Shown: positions 55,006 to 64,000 of the stretch, one piece after another | Position numbering within the stretch: position 1 is the first letter of the stretch | Layout of the letters: each line of letters starts with the position of its first letter | Source: CAWABB01 sp963701735 | GTDB taxonomy: Bacteria > Bacteroidota > Ignavibacteria > UBA10030 > UBA6906 | Assembly (NCBI GenBank): GCA_963701735.1 | Contig: CAVPBI010000007.1 | Location: 5,232 to 69,231 of the forward strand | DNA length: 64,000 nucleotides | Reading direction: 5' to 3' | The notes under the pieces: model-generated | What the model saw: the letters and a program-made list of their open reading frames with translations, nothing else | What the model was told of the DNA's origin: nothing | Database searches by the model: none | Translations under genes and position numbers: made by a program

Positions 55006-56121
55006 TCAGTGTTGTGCGAGCTTCAGCACTGCCCCGGCGAGCGTGTCCGCCGCATCGGGCCTGCTCAGGGTTCTGGCACGCGCGCTCATCGCCTGTCGCT
55101 GTCCCGGTTCGCGGAGGAGGGCAAGCACCGCGCCCATCATGTCCGCATCCGCGCGCGCTTCCGGAATCAGCACCGCCGCCCCCGCCTCCGCCATCACCCG
55201 GGCATTCTCTGTTTGATGATCGGCCGCTGCGTGCGGATACGGGACCAGCACCGACGGCACCCCGGCGCGCATCAGCTCCGCGAGCGTCGACGCACCCGAG
55301 CGGGAGATTGCGAGGTCGCTCGCGGCATACGCATTCTCCATCTGCTCGATGTACGGCAACACTCTCACGCGACCGGCGTCCGCGCCGGGGAGTGCAGCAA
55401 CAACACGCTGGCACGCTTCCACATCCCGTGTCCCGCACCCCCAGAGCACCTGTGCGCCTTCGGCGGTAATCAGACCGATCGACCGCTGCAGGATCACGTT
55501 CAGCGCCGTGGCGCCCTGACTGCCGCCGACGACGAGTACTGTCGTCCGTGCGGGATCGAGTCCGAATGCCGCTGCGCCGGCGGCACGGGACACCGACCCG
55601 ATCGCCGCCCTCGTTGGGTTCCCCGTGACGAACACGTTGTCCGTGCGCCTGAGATACCGGCGCGACGACTCAAACGTCAGGTGCACTTCGTTCGCCCGGG
55701 TCGCCAGCAGCCTCGTCGTCACGCCCGGATACCCGTTTTGCTCCTGGATGAGCGTCGGAATCCCGAGCATCATGCCCGCTGCCAGCGGCGGGCCGCACAC
55801 GTAGCCGCCCGTTCCCACAACCACATCGGGCTTGAAGCTCCGCAGAATCCCGATCGACTGCGTCACCGCCGCGACAACGCGGGCCGGAAACACCAGTGTA
55901 TCCACCGAAAGCTTCCGGGCAAACCCGGTGATGGTGATGGAACGAAATGCGAACCCGTGCGACGGAACCACCCGCGCTTCGATCTTCCCCTCTGTGCCGA
56001 TGAACAGAATGTCCGCATCCGGCCGCCGTTTCCTGACCGCCTCGGCGATCGACAGCGCCGGATAGAGATGGCCTCCGGTGCCACCGCCCGCGAATGCGAC
56101 TGCGAGTCTGTTTCGACTCAA
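55006..56121 (-). CDS. murG: UDP-GlcNAc:lipid I N-acetylglucosaminyltransferase MurG
   Basis: A 371-residue membrane-associated transferase that makes lipid II. GGGTGGHLYPALSIAEA at residues about 11-27 is the diphosphate-binding loop. GTGGYVCGPPLAAG, LVVGGSQGA and SRSGASTLAELMRAG, with the UDP-GlcNAc site, are all present. The length is normal. It overlaps ftsW by 4 bases. Confidence 0.97.
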   Translation of the reverse strand: MSRNRLAVAFAGGGTGGHLYPALSIAEAVRKRRPDADILFIGTEGKIEARVVPSHGFAFRSITITGFARKLSVDTLVFPARVVAAVTQSIGILRSFKPDVVVGTGGYVCGPPLAAGMMLGIPTLIQEQNGYPGVTTRLLATRANEVHLTFESSRRYLRRTDNVFVTGNPTRAAIGSVSRAAGAAAFGLDPARTTVLVVGGSQGATALNVILQRSIGLITAEGAQVLWGCGTRDVEACQRVVAALPGADAGRVRVLPYIEQMENAYAASDLAISRSGASTLAELMRAGVPSVLVPYPHAAADHQTENARVMAEAGAAVLIPEARADADMMGAVLALLREPGQRQAMSARARTLSRPDAADTLAGAVLKLAQH

Positions 56122-57281
56122 TAGGTACTCCCTACCGCCGGCTGGCGCTTTGCTTTCCGGAAGATGCCCCTGGCACCCTCGGCCCTGGGGTGGAGGTCCG
56201 TCTGCGACGAGATGTTAAGCAGGACTCCCACCGCCGCGGCCGAGAAGAGCATCGACGACCCGCCAAAGCTGACAAACGGCATCGGGAGCCCCGTCGTCGG
56301 CAGAATCCCAAGGGTCACCGCCCCGTTCACGAGGCCGTAGCACGCGATCGCCGCGGTGATCCCTATCGCCAGATACCGGCCGAGGTCGTCCGGCGCGTGC
56401 CGTGCGATCCTGATGCCGCGAAGCATGATCAGCAAAAAGAGGCCGACGATGAACAGCGTCCCGATCAGTCCGTACTCCTCGCCGACGATCGAGAAGACAA
56501 AGTCCCCGTACGACTCGGGGAGGAAGAGATCCCGCTGCCGGCTGTTCCCCGGCCCAAGCCCGAACACTCCGCCGTTTCCGAACCCGATCATCGCCTGCCA
56601 GAGCTGGTAGTTCGTCTTCCCGCCGCCGGAGCCGTCGATGAAACTCATGATGCGGCGCATGCGGTATTCGGCGCTCAGCATGTAGACGCCCAGGAGTGGC
56701 ACGAGCGCCCCGACCGTGAAGCCGAGGTGCAGCATCCGCGCCCTGCCGACGAACAGCATGATCAGGCTGATCAGGAAGATCATCACCCCCGTGCTGAAGT
56801 TCGGCTGCAGGAGGACGAGCACGGTCACCGATCCCACCCAGAGCATCAGCGGAACGTACCCGAACTTGAGCTCGGTGATCCGCTCTTTCTTTCCAGCCAT
56901 CAGCACCGCAAGATGGAAGATCAGCGCGAATTTCGCGAACTCCGAAGGCTGGAGCGAAAACCCGCCGAACCGCAGCCATCGCGCCGCGCCTTTGACCTCG
57001 CCGCCGAGCCCGAGCGTAAAGAGCAGCAGGACAATGGCGGCCACCAGCGCAGGCTTCGTCAGCTTGCGGTATTTGTGATAGTCGATCTGGATAAACAGAA
57101 TCAGAAACACGAACCCCAGCAGCACCTTCAGCGCGTGGCTGCCCAGCAGCCTTCCGCTCTCGCCCCACTTCACCATGGCCCACGTCGCGCTGGCGCTGTA
57201 CACGACGCCAAGGCTCAGAACCATCAGCGTCACGATGGCGAGGAGCGTCATCAGGTCGATGTGGTTCCGCTGCCGCGTCAC
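56118..57281 (-). CDS. ftsW: Peptidoglycan glycosyltransferase FtsW (SEDS family)
   Basis: A 387-residue polytopic protein with about ten membrane helices. SEDS motifs are seen in QPSEFAKFALIFHLAVL, FSTGVMIFLI, GPGNSRQRDLFLPESYGDF and FVSFGGSSMLFSAAAVGVLL. It polymerises lipid II at the septum together with the FtsI-type protein at the end of this window. The start is 13 bases after the murD stop. Confidence 0.95.
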   Translation of the reverse strand: MTRQRNHIDLMTLLAIVTLMVLSLGVVYSASATWAMVKWGESGRLLGSHALKVLLGFVFLILFIQIDYHKYRKLTKPALVAAIVLLLFTLGLGGEVKGAARWLRFGGFSLQPSEFAKFALIFHLAVLMAGKKERITELKFGYVPLMLWVGSVTVLVLLQPNFSTGVMIFLISLIMLFVGRARMLHLGFTVGALVPLLGVYMLSAEYRMRRIMSFIDGSGGGKTNYQLWQAMIGFGNGGVFGLGPGNSRQRDLFLPESYGDFVFSIVGEEYGLIGTLFIVGLFLLIMLRGIRIARHAPDDLGRYLAIGITAAIACYGLVNGAVTLGILPTTGLPMPFVSFGGSSMLFSAAAVGVLLNISSQTDLHPRAEGARGIFRKAKRQPAVGSTY

Positions 57282-57294
57282 GATCCGGTCTCCG

Positions 57295-58663
57295 TCATGA
57301 TCCCATCCCCATCACCAGTTCCTTGAACACGCGACCCCGGTGCTCATAGTTCTGGAACCAATCGAACGACGCACACGCCGGCGACAGGAGCACGACGTCT
57401 CCGCGCTGCGCCATGCCCCGCGCGGAGCGGATCGCCTCGTCCATCGACCTCGCCATCGCCAGCGGCACGACGCCGGTGAACGCCATACGAACCTTCTCGG
57501 CCGATTCGCCCATGGCGACAATGGCACGCACGTGCTTCCTCACAGGGTCCATCAAGCGTGAATAGTCGTTCCCCTTGTCCCGGCCACCCAGCAGGACGAC
57601 GATCGGGGAGGTGAAGCTCTGGAGCGCATACCACACGGCATCCACGTTGGTGGCCTTCGAGTCGTTCACATACGAGACGCCGTCCAGCTCCCGCACAAAT
57701 TCCAGCCGGTGCTCGACGCCCCTGAAATTCTTCAGCGTCGCGCGGATCGAGGCCGCCGGCACATCCAGGGCGCGTCCGGCCAGCGTAGCCGCCATCGCGT
57801 TCTCGAGGTTGTGCGCGCCGCGAATGCTGATCTCGGAGACGGGGAGCACCGAAGCAACTGCGCCCTCCAGCACCACCGCCAGATCCTCGTCCTTCACAAA
57901 CGCACCGGCAGCGACCTGTTGCGTGCGGCTGAACGCCAGCGTCCGGACACCCGCGGGCACCTTCCCCTCAACAGCTGCGCAGGTTGCCGGATCGCCACTA
58001 TTATAGATGAGTGTGTCGCCCGTTCCCTGATTTTCGAACACCCGCTGCTTCGACGCGAGGTACAGCTCGAACCGGTGGTCGTAGCGGTCAAGATGGTCCG
58101 GGGTGATGTTCAGCAGCACCGACACCCGCGGCCGGAACGTCTTGATGTGGTCGAGTTGAAAGCTGCTGACTTCCAGAATCGCCACATCCCCTTCGCTCAT
58201 CTCTGTCACGACCTGCGAGAATGCTGTCCCGATATTCCCGGCAACGACCGACCTGACGTTCGCGTCCTGGAAGACCCTCCCCGTCAGCGCAGTGGTGGTT
58301 GTCTTCCCGTTGGTCCCCGTGATGGCCACAATCGGGCCCGGACAGAACCAGCTCGCCACCTCCAGCTCGCTCACCACGTCCGTCCCCCGGGCAACCGCCT
58401 CCTTCACCAGCGGAACGGTGGACGGAACTCCCGGGCTCAGCACCACCACATCGGCCTCGGCTGCCCGCGCCGTATGTCCTCCAAACTCTGCCGGAACACC
58501 CAGGCGCGCAAGCTCTTCGGGCAGAGATCCGAGCCCGGCCGCCTCAGCCCTTCTCGCTCAGAAACACTTCCGCACCCGCAGACTTCAGGAGGCCGGCTGC
58601 AGCAAGGCCGCTGCGCGCACCGCCGAGAATACTGAACCGCTTGCCCGCAACCTGCCGCTTCAT
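57295..58663 (-). CDS. murD: UDP-MurNAc-L-alanine-D-glutamate ligase, one-base indel
   Basis: The N-terminus (ATG 58663) reads KRFSILGGARSGLAAAGLL and runs into a stop at SEKG. Removing one base of TT at 58551-58552 gives FLSERAEAAGLGSLPEELA, joining it to the C-terminal part with ITGTNGKTTTTALTG, AGNIGTAF, NDSKATNVDAV and LLSPACASFDWFQNYEHRGR. The repaired length is 455 residues. The start overlaps mraY by 4 bases. Murein synthesis needs MurD, so a sequence error is likely. Confidence 0.93.
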
Positions 58664-59784
58664 CGCACCTTGAAGGTCGCCAGGCTGAGAATCATCAGAA
58701 GGATAGCCATAATGTAGAACCGCGTCACGATCTTCGGCTCGGGCCATCCCTTCATTTCGAAATGATGGTGGATCGGTGCCATCTTGAACACGCGCCGGCC
58801 CTCCCCGTACCGCTTCTTCGTGTACTTGAAGTACCCGCGCTGGATGATCACCGACACTGTTTCCGCAAGGAAGATTCCGCCGAGCGTCGGCAGCAGCAGT
58901 TCCTTCTTCATCAGCACGCACAGCGCGCCAATCGCACCACCCAGCGCAAGCGACCCGGTGTCGCCCATGAACACCTGCGCCGGATAGCTGTTGTACCACA
59001 GGAATCCCAGCGCACCCCCCAGGAGGGCCGCGCAGAAAACAACCAGCTCGCCGTTTCCCCGGAGATACGGGATCGTCAGGTACTCGCTGAGCACAACGTT
59101 ACCGGAGACGTACGCGATGATCCCCAGCGTCAGCGCGACGATGCCCACGAGCCCGATGGCCAGCCCGTCAAGCCCGTCCGTCAGGTTCACGGCGTTGGAC
59201 GTGGCCGCGATGACAAACACGACCATGGGGACGTACAGCACGCCGAGATCCAGCTCCATCGCCTTGAAGAACGGAACGGTCGTGGAGGTGTTCAGCTTCC
59301 AGAGATCGGGGTCGATCCAGTGGGGAGCCCAGTAGATGATGCTCCCGATGATCAGCCCCACCCCCACCTGTCCGACGATCTTGTACTGGCCGATGAGCCC
59401 CTTCGGCTTCTTTTTCACGACCTTCAGATAGTCATCAAGGAACCCGACGGCACCCAGCGCGGCCGTAACGAACAGGATCATCAGCACGTAGGCGTTGGAG
59501 AGGTTTGCCCAGAGCAGCGTGGGGATGAGCACCGCTCCCAGCACGATCAGGCCGCCCATGGTCGGAGTCCCCGCCTTGGCGAGGTGCGTCTTGGGCGCCT
59601 CGACCTTGGCCGCCTCCCCGATCTGCAGCTCCCGCAACTTTCTGATGACACGCGGCCCAAGCCAGAAAGCGATCACCAGCGCCGTGATCGCCGCTGCCGC
59701 CGCACGAAACGTCAGGAACCGGACGAGACCAAACCCCGGAGGGTTGTACATGGTCTGGACGACATCGAAGATATGATAGAGCAT
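58660..59784 (-). CDS. mraY: Phospho-MurNAc-pentapeptide transferase MraY
   Basis: A 374-residue membrane enzyme that makes lipid I from UDP-MurNAc-pentapeptide and undecaprenyl phosphate. About ten membrane helices are present. The active-site pairs and loops are in GFLDDYLKVVKKKPKGL, NAVNLTDGLDGLAIG and APIHHHFEMKGWPEPKIV. The length is normal. murF lies 9 bases upstream. Confidence 0.97.
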   Translation of the reverse strand: MLYHIFDVVQTMYNPPGFGLVRFLTFRAAAAAITALVIAFWLGPRVIRKLRELQIGEAAKVEAPKTHLAKAGTPTMGGLIVLGAVLIPTLLWANLSNAYVLMILFVTAALGAVGFLDDYLKVVKKKPKGLIGQYKIVGQVGVGLIIGSIIYWAPHWIDPDLWKLNTSTTVPFFKAMELDLGVLYVPMVVFVIAATSNAVNLTDGLDGLAIGLVGIVALTLGIIAYVSGNVVLSEYLTIPYLRGNGELVVFCAALLGGALGFLWYNSYPAQVFMGDTGSLALGGAIGALCVLMKKELLLPTLGGIFLAETVSVIIQRGYFKYTKKRYGEGRRVFKMAPIHHHFEMKGWPEPKIVTRFYIMAILLMILSLATFKVR

Positions 59785-59793
59785 ACCGTTTCG

Positions 59794-61218
59794 TCAGTGA
59801 ACGGGTGATGCGGCTGCGCCTGGCCCCGAGGGCAGCCGTTGCATGAGAAAGCTCACGACGTCTTCCATCGCCATGCCCCGCGAGCCCTTGATCAGGACCG
59901 CGTCCCCGGGCGTCAGCAGCTCGGCAAGGTACTCTGCCAGCACATTCTTCTGATCATAATGCACGCCGAACGTGACGTGCGCGCTGTCGTGGTAGTGCTT
60001 CGCTACCTCTCCGTACGTCAGGAGATACTCGATGCCGAGATCCGACAGCACTTTGCCGACGCGCGCGTGTTCGTCCGGTCCGCCCGCGCCCAGCTCTTTC
60101 ATGTCCGCGAGAACCGCAATCCGCTTCCCGGGAATCGTCGCCCCCGCCAGAGTCTTCAGACCCGCAACGACCGAGTCGGGGTTCGCATTGTATGTGTCAT
60201 TGAACACCGTGACGCCCGCGATCGACAGGACTTCCATCCGTTTGGAGGGCGCCTGGAATTGCTCCAGCGCCGTCTGGATCTTTCGCGGCGGCACCTTGAA
60301 CGCCACTCCCACCGCGGCAGCAGCCAGCGCGTTCGCAGCGGTATGCGCACCGGGCACCGGAAGGCGGACCGGGAACGACCGGGCGACCTTTTTCCGCCGC
60401 ACCGGAATTCCGGACAGCCGCGCGCATCGAACTGAAGCGCGGAGCCGGCGACATCGAGCCCCCTGGAGAAACCGAACGTGACCTTCCGCCGCACCGGCTT
60501 GCCCAGCTTCACGGTCTCGGGGTCGTCCGCGTTCACGAACGCCGTGCCGCGCTGCGGCAAGCCAGCGGAACAGCGCGCCTTCCTCTTTCGCAACGCCCCC
60601 GAGCGATCCGAAGAACTCCAGGTGCTCGAGGCCAATGTTCGTGAGAAGGCCGTGCGTGGGCTCGAGGATCTTCAGCAGCGCGGCAAGCTCGCCAGGGTGG
60701 TTCGTCCCGATCTCGACGACCGCGGCCTCATGCTCCTTCCGGAGGCGCAAGAGTGTCAGCGGCACACCGATATGGTTGTTGAGATTTCCCGCGGTGCTCA
60801 GGACCTCCCGGCCCGTGCGAAGCACCGCCGCGATCATTTCCTTCGTCGTCGTCTTCCCGTTGCTCCCCGCAATCGCGATGACCGGAATATGGAACTTGCG
60901 CCGGTGATTCCGCGCAAGCCGCGACAGCGCCGCAAGGGTGTCGTCCACGACGACCTGCGCGATGCCGGCCGCTTCCGCAACCGGCCGCCCGACGATCACC
61001 GCCGCCGCTCCGCGTGCTTTCGCCTGGGCGACAAACGCATGCCCGTCGAAGTTCGCGCCCGACAGCGCCACGAACAGGTCGCCGGGCGAGAGCGTCCTGG
61101 AATCCGTCGACACGCCGGTGAACACGCGCCCCTGCAAGGCGTCCGGCTGCGCGATCCGCCGGGGGCGGAGCGTCTTCAGGTCGTCGAGCGTGAGGCTCAT
61201 GCTGGGCTTCGGCGTCAT
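59794..61218 (-). CDS. murF: UDP-MurNAc-tripeptide-D-alanyl-D-alanine ligase, compensating indels
   Basis: The frame is open for 474 residues, but a central stretch of about 57 residues (60390-60561) does not read as MurF. In the +1 frame it does, with LPQRGTAFVNADDPETVKLG, then RKVTFGFSRGLDVAGSALQFD. Removing one base of AA 60559-60560 and adding one A to the run at 60389-60393 restores it. Elsewhere AIAGSNGKTTTKEMI, the P-loop, and GTNHPGELAALLKI are clear. It overlaps murE by 4 bases. Confidence 0.93.
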   Translation of the reverse strand: MTPKPSMSLTLDDLKTLRPRRIAQPDALQGRVFTGVSTDSRTLSPGDLFVALSGANFDGHAFVAQAKARGAAAVIVGRPVAEAAGIAQVVVDDTLAALSRLARNHRRKFHIPVIAIAGSNGKTTTKEMIAAVLRTGREVLSTAGNLNNHIGVPLTLLRLRKEHEAAVVEIGTNHPGELAALLKILEPTHGLLTNIGLEHLEFFGSLGGVAKEEGALFRWLAAARHGVRERGRPRDREAGQAGAAEGHVRFLQGARCRRLRASVRCARLSGIPVRRKKVARSFPVRLPVPGAHTAANALAAAAVGVAFKVPPRKIQTALEQFQAPSKRMEVLSIAGVTVFNDTYNANPDSVVAGLKTLAGATIPGKRIAVLADMKELGAGGPDEHARVGKVLSDLGIEYLLTYGEVAKHYHDSAHVTFGVHYDQKNVLAEYLAELLTPGDAVLIKGSRGMAMEDVVSFLMQRLPSGPGAAASPVH

Positions 61219-62720
61219 GCCTCGCTCCGGAGAAAGGCTTCCACTTCTTCCCGATCGTCAAAATGTACTCGGGTGGTACCGATGACTTGATAGTTCTCGT
61301 GCCCCTTGCCGGCGATGAGCACCACGTCATCGCGCCCCGCCGCCGAGAGTGCCTTGCGGATCGCCTTCCGCCGGTCGGGCTCGACCTGCACCTCGCGCCC
61401 GGCCGCCACGCCGGCAACGATCTGCGCGATGATTGTGTCGGGATCTTCCCCCCGCGGGTTGTCGGACGTGACGATCGTGAGGTCGCTCATCGACGAAGCG
61501 ATGCGCCCCATGATGGGCCGCTTCCCCGCGTCCCGATTCCCGCCGCAGCCGAACACGGTAATCACGCGGCCCGGGCCCGACGCCTTCACGCCGTGAATCG
61601 TCTTCAGGACATTCTCCAGTGCGTCCGGCGTATGCGCATAGTCCACAATCGCGGTCCACCCCTGCGGGGCGACAACCTGCTCAAACCGCCCGCGCACGGA
61701 CCGCACCGATGCGATCCCCGCGCGGATGGCATCCCACGGCAGACCGAGCGCCACGCCCGCACCCGTCGCCGCCAGAATATTGGAGACGTTGAACTGCCCC
61801 GTGAGCGACGACGTCACGGTCCCTGACGTCCCGGCTGCGGCCATCGTGAAGCTGCAGCCGCGGACACCGAGCGCGATGTCGGCAGCGCGCAGATCGGGGC
61901 CTGCCCCGATGCCGTATGTGAGCACCTTCGCCGGCGTCCCCGCGACAATCTCCATCCCGTACGGATCGTCCGCATTCGTCACCGCGGTCGCCGACGGGTC
62001 GAGCGTCTCGAAGAGAATGCGCTTGGCCTGAAGATAGGCATCCATGGAGCCGTGGAAATCCAGATGATCCTGCGTGAGATTGGTGAAGACTGCCGTCTGA
62101 AACCGCACGCCCTCCACGCGCTTCATCGCGAGCGCGTGCGACGAGACCTCCATCACCGCAGCCGTGCACCCTTCTCCGACCATATCCGCGAGCAATCCGT
62201 TCAGCTCGAGCGATTCCGGTGTCGTGTGTGTTGCAGGACGAACCTCGTCCCCGATTCTGTACTCGATGGTGCCGATCAGTCCAGCACGCTCTCCCGCGGC
62301 TTCCAGGATGGCGCGCACCAGATGTGTCGTCGTCGTCTTTCCGTTCGTGCCCGTCACTCCCACCATCCGCAGGGAACGTGACGGGTCGGAATAGAAGTTC
62401 CGGGACATCGCCGCAAGCGCCGCGCGCGTGTCGGGCACAACCAGCTTGCACACTCCGGCGTGCAGCATCAATGCATCCGGCGCCGCGCTCTCATCCTCCA
62501 CCACCACGACGGTCGCGCCGGCATTGACCGCACGTTGCACAAATCGGTGTCCGTCGACTTCCGTCCCCCGGATCGCGACGAACACATTCCCCTTCGCCAC
62601 CTTGCGGGAGTCGTACTGCAGTCCCGTGATCTGAAGATCCTGCGTCTGCGCCGGCCCGCCGTAGTGCAGGAGGAACATCTTCGTGACCCGGACCCCCGGG
62701 AGCAACTGCCCCAGCAGCAT
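61215..62720 (-). CDS. murE: UDP-MurNAc-L-Ala-D-Glu ligase MurE, meso-diaminopimelate type
   Basis: A 501-residue ligase. The ATP loop is TGTNGKTTTTHLVR at residues about 121-134, and YDSRKV is at the UDP site. DNPRGEDP near residue 424 carries the Arg that selects meso-diaminopimelate; Lys-type enzymes differ there. The peptidoglycan is therefore probably of the meso-Dap type. The start overlaps the stop of the FtsI-type gene by one base. Confidence 0.96.
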   Translation of the reverse strand: MLLGQLLPGVRVTKMFLLHYGGPAQTQDLQITGLQYDSRKVAKGNVFVAIRGTEVDGHRFVQRAVNAGATVVVVEDESAAPDALMLHAGVCKLVVPDTRAALAAMSRNFYSDPSRSLRMVGVTGTNGKTTTTHLVRAILEAAGERAGLIGTIEYRIGDEVRPATHTTPESLELNGLLADMVGEGCTAAVMEVSSHALAMKRVEGVRFQTAVFTNLTQDHLDFHGSMDAYLQAKRILFETLDPSATAVTNADDPYGMEIVAGTPAKVLTYGIGAGPDLRAADIALGVRGCSFTMAAAGTSGTVTSSLTGQFNVSNILAATGAGVALGLPWDAIRAGIASVRSVRGRFEQVVAPQGWTAIVDYAHTPDALENVLKTIHGVKASGPGRVITVFGCGGNRDAGKRPIMGRIASSMSDLTIVTSDNPRGEDPDTIIAQIVAGVAAGREVQVEPDRRKAIRKALSAAGRDDVVLIAGKGHENYQVIGTTRVHFDDREEVEAFLRSEA

Positions 62721-64000
62721 CAGAGCCCCGCCAGAGCAACAGACCTGGGTTCGCAGCGCAGACGCACGCGCGTCCCCGCCTTGACCTGCGATCCCGCCGT
62801 CGGAGACTGCGCGACAACGACGCCCGAGCCAGCGATCGACGCGTCAAGATTCTGCACGGTCAGACTCGCCAGTGCGCGTCTCGCCGAGAGTCCGCGGAGG
62901 TTCGGCACGACCGTGTATCCCGCAGGCACACCCGCCGAACCGTCGACGGTCGTGAGCGTCACGACTCCCCCGCGGGCAAGCGGCTTTCCCGGCGCCGGCG
63001 TCTGTCCACGAACCATCGTCCCGTTCCCGCGCATTGCCACCTCGAACCCGTACGACGCGAGCGTCGCCTTGGCCGCTTCGACCGCCACCTGCCGCACGTC
63101 CGGGACCGTCCGTCCAGAGGTCTCAGCGATCGGCGCCTCCACCGGGTTCGTCAATTGTCTGTTTGTCGCATGAATCCGCTGGGCGATCGCCTTGAAAATC
63201 GGGGCGCTTGCCAGGCCGCCCGTATACCCGCCCTCTGTGGCGTTATCGAGCATCACCACACAGACCACCTTCGGCTGATCCGCCGGGAAGAATCCGGCAA
63301 ACGAGGCCGTATAGCTGCCCCTCTGATACGAGCCGCCGATGTGCTTCCACGACGTTCCGGTCTTTCCCGCAATACGCATCCCCGGCACCTTCGCGCCGGT
63401 GCCCGTCCCCTTCTCGACCACGCCCTCCAGGAAGCTCGTCAGGGTTCTTGCGGTCTCCTTCGAAATCACGCGCCGGACCGATTGCGGCGTCGTCTCCTCG
63501 ATCACCTCGTTATTCTCATCGATCAGCGCCTTGACCACATACGGCTTCATCAGCGTCCCGCCGTTCGCGATCGCGCCGTAGGCCGCGGCGAGCTGCAGCG
63601 GCGTCACCCCCACTTCATAGCCGTACGCCATCGAGTTGAGCGTCGCGCCGGACCATGCGGTCGGTTTCTTCAATTCGCCGCGCACTTCCCCCGGAAGCTC
63701 GATGCCGGTCTCGACGCCGAAGCCGTAGTTCCGCGCGGTCAGGTACAGCGTCTCCGCGCCGATCTTGTCCGACACCTTCGCCATGACGATGTTGCTGGAC
63801 TGCTCCATCGCCTCCCGGAATGTCAGCGTGCCGTGCGGGTGGAAGTCGGTGATCCTGCGGGGACTCCGTCCGTAGTAGACGATGTACGTTCCGTTCTCCG
63901 CGAAGTATTTCGATTCGGGCTTCACGACGCCGCGCTCAAGCGCTGCAGACGCGGTGACAATCTTGAACACGGAGCCCGGCTCAAACATGTCGGTGATGAC
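62720..64000 (-). CDS. ftsI: FtsI-type penicillin-binding protein (PBP2/3), partial, with PASTA domains
   Basis: The gene is cut by the end of the window; only the last 426 codons are seen. The transpeptidase motifs are present: the SxxK catalytic site GSVFKIV, right at the visible edge, then SSN in EQSSNIV, and KTGTS. Two PASTA domains follow (TVPDVRQVAVEAAKATL and VVPNLRGLSARRALASL). It would cross-link septal peptidoglycan with FtsW. PASTA tails are usual in Gram-positive PBPs and also occur in FCB bacteria. Confidence 0.95.
   Translation of the reverse strand, partial: VITDMFEPGSVFKIVTASAALERGVVKPESKYFAENGTYIVYYGRSPRRITDFHPHGTLTFREAMEQSSNIVMAKVSDKIGAETLYLTARNYGFGVETGIELPGEVRGELKKPTAWSGATLNSMAYGYEVGVTPLQLAAAYGAIANGGTLMKPYVVKALIDENNEVIEETTPQSVRRVISKETARTLTSFLEGVVEKGTGTGAKVPGMRIAGKTGTSWKHIGGSYQRGSYTASFAGFFPADQPKVVCVVMLDNATEGGYTGGLASAPIFKAIAQRIHATNRQLTNPVEAPIAETSGRTVPDVRQVAVEAAKATLASYGFEVAMRGNGTMVRGQTPAPGKPLARGGVVTLTTVDGSAGVPAGYTVVPNLRGLSARRALASLTVQNLDASIAGSGVVVAQSPTAGSQVKAGTRVRLRCEPRSVALAGL

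Overview
The window looks like part of a GC-rich genome of a Gram-negative bacterium from the FCB group, most likely an Ignavibacteria- or Chlorobi-like member of the Bacteroidota/Chlorobiota rather than a core Bacteroidetes. The evidence is a PorV-like outer-membrane protein, DUF2851, DUF4159/DUF4175, a DUF6588-like exported protein, a CHASE2 cyclase module, many exported TPR and beta-barrel proteins, and a MurE with a meso-diaminopimelate signature. The promoters that can be read are sigma70-like (TTGACA/TATAAT type), not the TTTG/TAnnTTTG type of core Bacteroidetes. Genes are packed tightly and no stretch of 300 bases lacks a gene. I saw no tRNA, rRNA, CRISPR array or insertion sequence.

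Layout. Bases 1-1125 (+): the end of an ECF sigma factor and an exported beta-solenoid-like protein. 1132-15673 (-): a CHAT/TPR lipoprotein, GDPD, adk, rlmN, two exported proteins, then rluD, lspA, a TraR/DksA protein, ileS, purine nucleoside phosphorylase, divIVA and yggS. From yggS to rluD the order closely follows the Bacillus ylmE...divIVA-ileS-ylyA-lspA-ylyB block. 15856-20602 (+): a large TPR protein, larE, pyrF and DUF2851. 20553-23752 (-): an exported protein and a TPR protein. 23895-32878 (+): dxr and rseP, then an exported protein, a FecR-domain protein, a beta-barrel protein and a CHASE2 adenylate cyclase, which together look like an envelope-sensing module. 32994-36687 (-): a lipoprotein, a PorV-like protein, and a cassette of beta-propeller, small four-cysteine exported peptide and MauE-like redox membrane protein. 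36891-42969 (-): dnaX and lon, an ECF sigma/anti-sigma pair and a UbiA remnant. 42979-49618 (-): a nucleoside-diphosphate-sugar-epimerase-like protein, an M14 peptidase, DUF4175, DUF4159 and a DUF4136 lipoprotein. 49798-64000 (-): the division and cell-wall (dcw) cluster, in transcription order ftsI (cut by the window edge), murE, murF, mraY, murD, ftsW, murG, a small unknown membrane protein, murC, ftsQ, ftsA, ftsZ.

Twelve single-base indels are visible in nine genes, including the normally essential adk, murD and murF. Each can be repaired by adding or removing one base, and eleven of them lie in short runs of the same base. This looks like sequencing or assembly error rather than gene decay, so I annotate these loci as whole genes with the indel position stated.

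The most interesting points are: the MauE-like/cysteine peptide/beta-propeller cassette (34839-36687); a run of nine A in dnaX placed exactly where slippage would give a short gamma form; a near-consensus lon promoter with a palindrome in its spacer and a hairpin at the start of its transcript; the FecR/barrel/CHASE2 cyclase module; and a CHAT protein that has lost both catalytic residues.
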